A stretch of DNA of 64,000 nt from J027 sp965215855 (GTDB taxonomy: Bacteria > Chloroflexota > Anaerolineae > Aggregatilineales > J027), in NCBI GenBank assembly GCA_965215855.1, contig CBDCER010000003.1:1922001-1986000 (forward strand), given 5' to 3'. Shown here piece by piece: positions 33,273 to 40,649 of the stretch. Positions within the stretch are counted from its first letter, which is position 1. Each line of letters begins with the position of its first letter. Both the position numbers and the translations under genes were made by a program. The notes under the pieces were generated by a model. That model was given only the letters and a program-made list of their open reading frames with translations, did no database searches and was not told where the DNA came from.

Positions 33273-34592
33273 ATGGTTGACATTGTAGCACTGCTCAAGG
33301 ACCTTTCACCATACCTAACCAACACCACAGTGCGCCAATTGGAGCATATTGTCCTGGCAATGCTGTGCATTCCGAATCGCATTACGATGCTGAACCTATC
33401 ACGCTGGACGGAGCGTGGGAGTAGCTATCGGACCCTACAACGTTGGTATCACACGCCGCTTTCATGGGCGACAATCCTGTGGAGCATCGTGCGTATCCAT
33501 CTACTTGATCCCGATGGCGTCTATCTGCTGGCGGCTGATGATGTGGTGGTCAGCAAGTCCGGCAAAAAGACACATGGCCTGGGACGGTTCTATTCAAGCA
33601 TTGCCAAGCGACCCATCAGCAGTGTGTCGTTTCTGGTCGTATCGTTGATTGATGTAAAGCAGCGCCGTTCATATCCGCTTCAGGTCGAACAACATCAACC
33701 AGCCCCACCATCTGAGAAACCCGCTAATCCACCACCAAAACGGAAACCTGGTCGTCCCAAAGGCAGCAAGAACCATGTCAAACCGACGCCAATCCTCACC
33801 CCCGAATTGAACTTGCTACAAGGGATGCTCAACGCCATCACGCGCCGTATCAAGCCGTTGAAAATCACCCATGTGGTGTTAGATGGACATTTTGGTAACT
33901 ATCCAGCAACCTATGCCGTGCGGGATTGTGGACTGCACATCATCTCGAAATTGCGCCATGACGCGGCGCTTTACCTACCGTACAACGGCCCCAAACCACC
34001 GCGTGGCCCCATGCCGCGCTATGGCAAGAAACTGGACTACCAACACTTACCATCTGAGGCATTGTGCCAGACGACCATCGAAGGCGACTACCGTATTGAG
34101 ACTTACCAGATGCACGTTTTCCATAAATCCTTTTCGGACGCGCTCAATGTTGTGGTTGTCGTCAAAACTCACCTCAAAACAGGCAAACGTGGGCATGTCA
34201 TTCTTTTCAGCACTGATCTTGATCTTACCGCGCCGCAAATTGTGGATTACTATGCGTTGCGCTTTCAGATTGAGTTCAACTTCCGTGATGCCAAGCAGTA
34301 TTGGGGCCTGGATGATTTTATGAACGTCAAACCCACTGCTGTGACTAACGCGGTCAACCTTGCTTTTCTCATGGTCAACTTGTCGGCAGTCATTCTCAAA
34401 CCCTATCGTCGTAATCATCCAGACTTCAGTATTCTTGATCTTAAAGCCTTGTATCGGGCTCGTCGTTATCTGGATGAAACAATTAAATTGCTTCCCGATC
34501 CGCCTGACGATAATTTAATTTCGCGCATCTGGCGCAGACTTACTGCGCTCGGCGGCATTCGCACTCGTCAGATTGACAAATTTGCCGCATAA
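33273..34592 (+). CDS. IS4-fold DDE transposase
   Basis: 439 residues. First catalytic Asp in LLAADDVVVSKSGKK (about residue 89); the second in THVVLDGHFGN (about 209). The third block YYALRFQIEFNFRDAKQYWGLDDF fits the Y-(2)-R-(3)-E-(6)-K signature of IS4-like transposases. A Pro/Lys-rich stretch (KPANPPPKRKPGRPKGSKNH, about 149-168) looks like an AT-hook. The length and a 4-bp duplication suit the IS701 branch. The stop lies in the right terminal repeat. No frameshift is seen. Confidence 0.9.
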   Translation: MVDIVALLKDLSPYLTNTTVRQLEHIVLAMLCIPNRITMLNLSRWTERGSSYRTLQRWYHTPLSWATILWSIVRIHLLDPDGVYLLAADDVVVSKSGKKTHGLGRFYSSIAKRPISSVSFLVVSLIDVKQRRSYPLQVEQHQPAPPSEKPANPPPKRKPGRPKGSKNHVKPTPILTPELNLLQGMLNAITRRIKPLKITHVVLDGHFGNYPATYAVRDCGLHIISKLRHDAALYLPYNGPKPPRGPMPRYGKKLDYQHLPSEALCQTTIEGDYRIETYQMHVFHKSFSDALNVVVVVKTHLKTGKRGHVILFSTDLDLTAPQIVDYYALRFQIEFNFRDAKQYWGLDDFMNVKPTAVTNAVNLAFLMVNLSAVILKPYRRNHPDFSILDLKALYRARRYLDETIKLLPDPPDDNLISRIWRRLTALGGIRTRQIDKFAA

Positions 34593-34640
34593 TTGGCGAA
34601 GGTATTGAAACAAAACTTAGATTAAATATAGGATATAACG

Positions 34641-35801
34641 ATGTACGATCCTAAACCAGAACACCTATTTACTTTTGGCCTATGGACCCTGGGTAATATT
34701 GGGCGTGATCCTTTCGGTGCGCCAACACGGTCTACTTTGAGTCCTGTTGAAATCGTTCACATGCTGGCTGAGGTGGGAGCCTATGGTGTCAACTTCCACG
34801 ACAATGACCTAGTTCCTATTGATGCTACTCCAGCTGAACGCGATCGCATTGTCCGGGATTTTAAGCAAGCCTTAGCAGATACTGGCACTGTTGTGCCAAT
34901 GGCAACCACCAACTTGTTTGGTGACCCTATTTTCAAAGATGGCGCTTTCACTTCCAACGATGCAGCAGTACGGGCCTACGCACTGCAAAAAACCATGCGC
35001 TCCATCGACCTAGGCGTTGAGTTGGGAGCCACCATCTACGTATTCTGGGGTGGGCGCGAAGGCACTGAAACCGATTCTTCTAAGGACTCGGTTGATTCAC
35101 TTAAGCGCTTCAGAGATGCCCTCAATTTCTTATGTGAATACGTGAAAGACAATGGCTATGACTTGAAATTCGCTCTGGAAGCCAAGCCCAATGAACCACG
35201 CTCCGATATTTTCCTCCCGACAACAGGGGCGATGCTGGGCTTTATTGAAACACTTGACTATGCGGAGATGGTTGGTGTTAATCCCGAGGTAGCACACGAA
35301 CACATGGCCGGGCTGAACTTTATGCACGCTGTCGCACAAGCCTGGGAAGCTGGAAAACTATTTCATATCGATCTGAATGACCAGAAATTTGGTCGTTATG
35401 ATCAGGACTTCCGCTTCGGTGCGGAGATGATCAAGCAAGCTTTCTACCTGGTCAAGTTTTTGGAAGATGTCGGATATTCTGGTAGCCGCCACTTCGATGC
35501 CCATGCCTACCGTTCGGCTGACTATGAAGACGTGAAAGCTTTTGCGCGTGGATGTATGCGAACCTACCTGATATTGAAAGAGAAAGCCGAACGTTTCAAC
35601 CAGGACACAGAAATCCAGGCGTTATTAGCTGAGATTCACGCCGACGATGGCGCGTATGTTTTCCTCAATAGCGGTTACAGTGAGGCCAATGCCGATCAAC
35701 TGAAGCGTATGAACTTTGATCGTGTCGCCATCGGTCAACGGCGATTGCCTTATGAACAACTCGATCAATTGACGATGGAGTTGTTATTGGGGGTGCGCTA
35801 A
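34641..35801 (+). CDS. xylA: Xylose isomerase
   Basis: 386 residues, the shorter (class I) form. It interconverts D-xylose and D-xylulose in the cytoplasm. VNFHDNDLVP carries the catalytic His and Asp; FWGGREGTET, ALEAKPNEPR (metal Glu), NPEVAHEHMAGLNF (Glu and His), FHIDLNDQKFGRYDQD (Asp ligands) and HFDAHAYR complete the metal sites. The stop overlaps the xylB start (TAATG). The IS upstream ends 33 bp before the ATG, so the native promoter has probably been moved away or replaced. Confidence 0.96.
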   Translation: MYDPKPEHLFTFGLWTLGNIGRDPFGAPTRSTLSPVEIVHMLAEVGAYGVNFHDNDLVPIDATPAERDRIVRDFKQALADTGTVVPMATTNLFGDPIFKDGAFTSNDAAVRAYALQKTMRSIDLGVELGATIYVFWGGREGTETDSSKDSVDSLKRFRDALNFLCEYVKDNGYDLKFALEAKPNEPRSDIFLPTTGAMLGFIETLDYAEMVGVNPEVAHEHMAGLNFMHAVAQAWEAGKLFHIDLNDQKFGRYDQDFRFGAEMIKQAFYLVKFLEDVGYSGSRHFDAHAYRSADYEDVKAFARGCMRTYLILKEKAERFNQDTEIQALLAEIHADDGAYVFLNSGYSEANADQLKRMNFDRVAIGQRRLPYEQLDQLTMELLLGVR

Positions 35802-37261
35802 TGCCCTATGTATTGGGTCTCGACATCAGCACGACCAGTGCCAAAGCACTCCTAGTCGATGAACAAGGGCAGGTCGTTGCCAGTCATTCCGTACCCCAAA
35901 GCCTGAGCCAGCCCTACCCGCTATGGAGCGAGCAAAACCCCGACGACTGGTGGGGAGGGATGATAACTGCCATTCAGGGGGTCATCCAACAAATAAATGA
36001 TCCGTCAGAGATTGTGGGTATTGGGCTTACCGGCCAGATGCACGGCCTGGTTTGTCTGGATGCGGCAGGCAATGTGCTTCGCCCAGCCATGCTATGGAAT
36101 GACCAGCGCACGCAAGCAGAATGTGACTGGATAACACAGACTATTGGTGCAAAACGCCTTATCCAACTGACGGGCAATCGAGCGCTCACAGGCTTTACAG
36201 CTCCCAAAATCTTGTGGGTGCGTAATCATGAGCCTGATACCTACGCTCAGATTGCCCATATCTTGTTGCCTAAAGACTACATCCGTTTCAAGTTAACTGG
36301 AGACTATCACACTGATCTAGCAGGTGCAGCCGGTACTTTATTGCTCAATGTTCAAAAGCGGCAATGGGCCACAGAAGTTATCGACGCCCTGGATATTCCT
36401 GCTGCGTGGTTGCCCAACGTTCATGAAGGAACCCAGGTTACAGGTGTGGTGTCTAAGCAGACTGCTGAAATAACGGGCTTGCCATCGGGTATTCCAGTGG
36501 TTGGCGGTGGGGGAGACCAGGCCGCCCAGGCGGTGGGAGTTGGAGCTATTCAACCTGGCGTCGTTGCTTTGACGCTGGGGACATCGGGGGTAGTCTTTGC
36601 AACTTTGTCAGACTATGCTTACGAGCCAGAAGGACGACTCCACGCCTTTTGCCATGCTTTACCTGGTCAATATCACTTCATGGGCGTTATGCTCTCTGCC
36701 GCAGGTAGCCTGCAATGGTATCGGGACACCATAGCCCCTTCAGTTGATTTTGACACGTTACTTGAAGAAGCCGCCACCATACCTGCGGGGGCAGACGGTC
36801 TGTATTTCTTGCCCTACCTGACTGGTGAGCGCACTCCTCATGCTGACCCATTGGCGCGAGGTGCGTTCATTGGTCTGACCAGCCGCCACACGCGCGCACA
36901 TCTTACTCGTGCAGTGTTGGAGGGAGTCGCGTTTGGCTTGCGGGATAGCTTTGAACTCATCGGCCAGGCTTCGCATATAGAGGAGATTCGGGTAAGTGGT
37001 GGGGGAGCCAGGAGCAATGTATGGCTGCAAATCCTAGCCAATATACTCGAGCAGCCGTTGAAATCTGTAGATGCTTTGGAAGGGGCAGCTTATGGAGCAG
37101 CACTGCTGGCAGGGATGGGAGTTGGTGTTTGGGCTAAGGTTGAACACTTAATTCAGACTGGTAGCCCTATTAATCCTGATGGCACGGATTATTCAGCCGC
37201 CTACCAAACCTATCGCAGCCTCTATCCAGTCCTGAAAGACACTTTCCAGTCTTTAGGATGA
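35801..37261 (+). CDS. xylB: Xylulokinase
   Basis: 486 residues of the FGGY kinase family; it phosphorylates D-xylulose to xylulose-5-phosphate for the pentose phosphate pathway. GLDISTTSAKALLVD is the N-terminal phosphate loop, GIGLTGQMHGLVCLD and RPAMLWNDQRT are substrate-site blocks, the catalytic Asp is in VVGGGGDQAAQAVG, and GVAFGLRDSFEL with VSGGGARSNVWLQILAN is the C-terminal signature. With xylA it forms a complete two-step xylose entry; no transporter or XylR is adjacent. Confidence 0.95.
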   Translation: MPYVLGLDISTTSAKALLVDEQGQVVASHSVPQSLSQPYPLWSEQNPDDWWGGMITAIQGVIQQINDPSEIVGIGLTGQMHGLVCLDAAGNVLRPAMLWNDQRTQAECDWITQTIGAKRLIQLTGNRALTGFTAPKILWVRNHEPDTYAQIAHILLPKDYIRFKLTGDYHTDLAGAAGTLLLNVQKRQWATEVIDALDIPAAWLPNVHEGTQVTGVVSKQTAEITGLPSGIPVVGGGGDQAAQAVGVGAIQPGVVALTLGTSGVVFATLSDYAYEPEGRLHAFCHALPGQYHFMGVMLSAAGSLQWYRDTIAPSVDFDTLLEEAATIPAGADGLYFLPYLTGERTPHADPLARGAFIGLTSRHTRAHLTRAVLEGVAFGLRDSFELIGQASHIEEIRVSGGGARSNVWLQILANILEQPLKSVDALEGAAYGAALLAGMGVGVWAKVEHLIQTGSPINPDGTDYSAAYQTYRSLYPVLKDTFQSLG

Positions 37262-37279
37262 TGTGTGCTTGTGCTTAAA

Positions 37280-37313
37280 GACTGTGCTATATATTCGTTC
37301 ACATAGCACAGTC
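37280..37313. terminator. Hairpin between convergent xylB and M23 genes
   Basis: GACTGTGCTAT and ATAGCACAGTC form a perfect 11-bp stem with a 12-nt loop. The following plus-strand bases (CTTCT) are only weakly U-rich, so it is a probable bidirectional terminator rather than a textbook one. Confidence 0.6.
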
Positions 37314-37355
37314 CTTCTACAAGTGACACTCTGCGGGAGCTGAAACCGCTTCTCA

Positions 37356-38438
37356 TTATTCGATGAAAGCATTGATGATCGACGTTTGCTCCGGACGAAT
37401 ATCAACAGTAGTGCGATAGGCTACGCGCCCCTGATAGTTGACACGTACTTCGTAACGTCCCTCCATCAAATCCGGCACAACGAAATTCTCGCGGAACCAG
37501 GGATCAGGGTTTACCATGTCGTAGGTATAGGTTAATGTACGATAGACGCGCCCACTTTCTAATGATTCAACTTCAATCTCAATATTGGGCAGATACCCTC
37601 CACTTCGCAACAACACCCGCCCGGCCAGCACGCCATAACCCGACCAAGGCTGTACCCATAAGTTCGGATTATAGGTTGATTCATAATCATACGGGTCATC
37701 GGTGATCCTCACTTCCAGATGCAGGTGAGGGCCAATCGCCACACCTTCCTGGCCCACTGCACCGATCTCCTGAAACTGTGAAACTTCATCACCAGTGCGA
37801 ACATAGAGTTCCGATAGATGCCCATATAGCGTATACATCTTGAAGATCACGCCATCCATGGAGGGCACTTCAAAATTATGCTCAATAACGATCACGTTGC
37901 CGTAGAAATTGGGCCAGGGGCCAAAAATGATCGTATTAAGATCATCCCCGGCATAAAAGACAATGCCGCTGGCTGTGGCGCGGACTGTCGCACCAATCGG
38001 GTTAGGAATATCGACACCATGATGGGGTTGATAGCCCAACGCCGTTGTGCCATACGGATAAGCTGACTCAACATAATCACGGATACCATTGCTGGTCGAG
38101 AAAGGCCGCGCCAGCCAAAAATGATCTCCTGTCAGCACATCAGTCTCGGCATAGATCACAGTCGGTTCCAATGAAGCATCTATTGATAGCGTGCCTGTTG
38201 GCAGCGGCGAGGCCAGTGGGTCGGGTGTGGGTGTCAGGCTTTGTAGCACAGCCGTTGGTGATTCGAGCGCCAGGTTGACCACGACATCTTCTTCTACAGA
38301 ATGCGAGTGAACAGCCGGCGGTGGTAACAATGTCTCGGTGGATAACTGTTGGCTGGCTGAAGACTTAGCCTGATTACACCCGACCAGCCCAACCACCAGT
38401 AATGCTGTGATAAAAATCCAGACACGTTGTAAATTCAC
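37356..38438 (-). CDS. M23-family peptidase-like lipoprotein
   Basis: About 360 residues from the GTG at 38438 (TTG at 38441 is an alternative; the open frame reaches 38504 inside ftcD). A lipoprotein signal ends in LVGC. After a low-complexity linker, the LytM/M23 fold shows HHGVDIPNPIGATVRATASGIVFYAGDD (HxxxD metal ligands) and GPHLHLEVRI (HxH). These bind zinc in endopeptidases that cut peptidoglycan cross-links. A beta-rich C-terminal domain of about 120 residues follows. It starts 7 nt after the ftcD stop. Confidence 0.85.
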   Translation of the reverse strand: MNLQRVWIFITALLVVGLVGCNQAKSSASQQLSTETLLPPPAVHSHSVEEDVVVNLALESPTAVLQSLTPTPDPLASPLPTGTLSIDASLEPTVIYAETDVLTGDHFWLARPFSTSNGIRDYVESAYPYGTTALGYQPHHGVDIPNPIGATVRATASGIVFYAGDDLNTIIFGPWPNFYGNVIVIEHNFEVPSMDGVIFKMYTLYGHLSELYVRTGDEVSQFQEIGAVGQEGVAIGPHLHLEVRITDDPYDYESTYNPNLWVQPWSGYGVLAGRVLLRSGGYLPNIEIEVESLESGRVYRTLTYTYDMVNPDPWFRENFVVPDLMEGRYEVRVNYQGRVAYRTTVDIRPEQTSIINAFIE

Positions 38439-38445
38439 CAAATTG

Positions 38446-40044
38446 TTATAATCCTGCTCGATTTTCGACCTGCACAATGATGTGATCTCGCAATTGACGC
38501 GCATCGGTCACAATGTTCATGATTTCAGCCCGCAATTGCGCCACCTGCTCCTGGTCTTCCAGTCCCAACAAATTAACCCGCACATTTAATGCAGCGCCTT
38601 CAATTGCCGCTATCGCCATGTGGGCTGCTACCGCGCCATCCGTTGCTGCGTTGGGGTTGCCCAGACGGACTGCTTTTTCGGCCAGTTGCAACACTTCCAT
38701 CGAATAACGGGCAACCGTGCGCGGCACTTTGGCGGCCTCCAGTGTCTTTTCTTGAATGAGCTGCGTGCGATGTATATTGTCCTTTGGCATACGGAACGCC
38801 GCCATCAACGCTTCAAAGACCATTGCATCCTTAACTACACTATCCAGCAATTTTTCACGTAGATCGCTGGCCGCGTTTAAAACAGCCTGCATCTCAGTTT
38901 CCACATCAACATAGCGTTTTCTGCCAACAGTTAGCCCAGCCACCATTTGCGCCAATGCTGCGGCCAAAGCTCCCGCCAGCGCCGCCACCGATCCCCCCCC
39001 GGGTGTGGGTGTGGACGCTGCCACAGCATCAACAAACGCTGAGGGGCGACTGCTCTGGTCAATAGCCGTCGGAGCCATCGTACCGGTAGCACCATCGGGG
39101 ATGGGTGGTTCCTGTTGGGCTAATGGCGATGCGGCGGCTTCGGCCTCAGCCATCGCAATGCGTGTCTCCAGCAATTGATCGGATTGGAAGCCGTCCAGTT
39201 GCAAATACCACTGTGCCGACTCCACAAAAGCATCCTGCGGAGCCAGGCCAATCAATTCACTGGAAAGCACTCCCACACCATATCGCGCTGCCTCGCGCCG
39301 GATCATCTCCACTACTCGGAAAATTGGTGTTTTCTGGTAATTCGTCAAATTCATGCTGACTTGGGCTTTGCCTTCGACCAGGAATCCGGCCCCTTTCACA
39401 AAAGCCAATCCTCCACCGGATTGTCGTACCGCTTTGGCAATCCTTTTAGCGATACCCACATCATTGGTGGTCAGATAAACATTAAAAGCAATCAACGGCG
39501 GACGTGCCCCAATGATAGAAGCTCCGGCAGCTCCCACCGTCGCTGGGCCAAAATCAGGCATATATTCCGGGTCAGTTTCAATGGTGGCTTTCAATTGCTC
39601 ATATTGAAATTTGCCGCTGCGAATTTTCGCCAAGTTGCGACGTTCTGTGCGGGTCGCAGCCGCCTCATACAGAAAAACAGGAATCTCTAACTCCTCGCCA
39701 ACCCGTTTGCCAAGACGCTGCGCCATCGCCACACAATCATCCATCGTCACATCACGGATGGGAATAAATGGCACGACATCGGTAGCTCCGAAGCGCGGAT
39801 GTTCACCGCTATGATGATTCAGATCGATGAGTTCAGCGGCAGTGCGAATACCAGCGAACATGGCCTGTTCAAGTTCATGCGGTGGCCCGACTAGCGTTAC
39901 CACACTCCGATTATGGTCGGCATCACTGCTAGTATCCAGTATATACACTGCCCCTGCGCTACGAATGGCCTGCACAATTGCCTCAATCACCTCCGGGCGT
40001 CGACCTTCACTGAAGTTCGGCACGCATTCCACTAATGGCCGCAT
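38446..40044 (-). CDS. ftcD: Bifunctional glutamate formimidoyltransferase / formimidoyl-THF cyclodeaminase
   Basis: 532 residues from the ATG at 40044. N-terminal transferase (about 1-180: LVECVPNFSEGRRPEV, HNRSVVTLVG, GEHPRFGATDVVPFIP with the catalytic His) and its C-terminal half (about 181-300). A linker leads to the cyclodeaminase (about 350-525: FVDAVAASTPTPGGGSVAALAGALAAAL). It moves the formimino group of formiminoglutamate to tetrahydrofolate and releases ammonia, linking histidine breakdown to one-carbon metabolism. The fused form is usual in animals and found in some bacteria. No hut genes are adjacent. Confidence 0.93.
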   Translation of the reverse strand: MRPLVECVPNFSEGRRPEVIEAIVQAIRSAGAVYILDTSSDADHNRSVVTLVGPPHELEQAMFAGIRTAAELIDLNHHSGEHPRFGATDVVPFIPIRDVTMDDCVAMAQRLGKRVGEELEIPVFLYEAAATRTERRNLAKIRSGKFQYEQLKATIETDPEYMPDFGPATVGAAGASIIGARPPLIAFNVYLTTNDVGIAKRIAKAVRQSGGGLAFVKGAGFLVEGKAQVSMNLTNYQKTPIFRVVEMIRREAARYGVGVLSSELIGLAPQDAFVESAQWYLQLDGFQSDQLLETRIAMAEAEAAASPLAQQEPPIPDGATGTMAPTAIDQSSRPSAFVDAVAASTPTPGGGSVAALAGALAAALAQMVAGLTVGRKRYVDVETEMQAVLNAASDLREKLLDSVVKDAMVFEALMAAFRMPKDNIHRTQLIQEKTLEAAKVPRTVARYSMEVLQLAEKAVRLGNPNAATDGAVAAHMAIAAIEGAALNVRVNLLGLEDQEQVAQLRAEIMNIVTDARQLRDHIIVQVENRAGL

Positions 40045-40159
40045 TAACTCTTGCCTTTCTGCATGTATTTGATTCGCGGGGCGATTATAGCAGGTTTTGA
40101 TAGACACAGCCTCCTATCAGCATGTTCTGGAATCTGTGGGAACTATGCAGCAACCATAC

Positions 40160-40591
40160 TTAGTCCGAAACACCTTTTTTGGCAATGATTTTGGTTGGCT
40201 CAATGTGGATAAGCCATTCGCCTCTGACACCGTTGCGCTTGCCAAAAGCTTCCGCTTTGTCATCGCCCATGTAACGCCGAGCAATTTCGGTGGCCCAATG
40301 GCGCAGATTATCCAGATTGGGTGTGGTATCTACGTGTGCGATGCCTTCGATAATGACAAACGAAAACGGTGGGGCTTCGTCATCTACACATAGACTCACG
40401 CGGTTATCGGCAGAAAGATTGGCGGCTTTGACCGACTCGTGCCAGGTATTGAATACGAGGTGGTCGCCATCAAGAATAAACCAGATGGGCGCGACATGGG
40501 GGCGGCCATCGGGACGAACGGTGGCGAGTTTGCCCGTGCGGGGTTTTTCGGTCAGGAAGTGGCGATATTCATCGGAGGTCATGGTTTTCAT
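40160..40591 (-). CDS. Pyridoxamine 5'-phosphate oxidase-like (PPOX) flavin/F420-binding protein
   Basis: 143 residues. The split-barrel pattern is clear: GKLATVRPDGRPHVAPIWFILDGDHLVFNTW, NLSADNRVSLCVDDEAPPFSFVIIEGIAHV, and a C-terminal LIHIEPTKIIAKKG. This arrangement is closest to the PPOX class F420-dependent group common in Actinobacteria and Chloroflexota. It would bind FMN, F420 or heme; the cofactor and substrate cannot be set from sequence. It lies just downstream of the STAND regulator on the same strand. Confidence 0.83.
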   Translation of the reverse strand: MKTMTSDEYRHFLTEKPRTGKLATVRPDGRPHVAPIWFILDGDHLVFNTWHESVKAANLSADNRVSLCVDDEAPPFSFVIIEGIAHVDTTPNLDNLRHWATEIARRYMGDDKAEAFGKRNGVRGEWLIHIEPTKIIAKKGVSD

Positions 40592-40649
40592 GTGATCTGG
40601 TCCTTACTTGATATGGTTGAAGATGATGGTGCATATTTCCATGTGGCAT

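Larger units (their letters stand above)
33069..34607. mobile_element. IS4/IS701-like insertion sequence
   Basis: Ends are CAATACCTTCGCCAAATTATG at 33069-33089 and its near-complement ending GGCGAAGGTATTG at 34607 (one A gained or lost in the run). A 4-bp direct repeat AAAC flanks the element (33065-33068 and 34608-34611), fitting a 4-bp target duplication. Total 1539 bp with one transposase on the plus strand. A second, diverged copy of the end motif occurs internally at 33181 (CAATACCGTCGCCAAAATAA). The right end is 33 bp before the xylA start. Confidence 0.85.
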
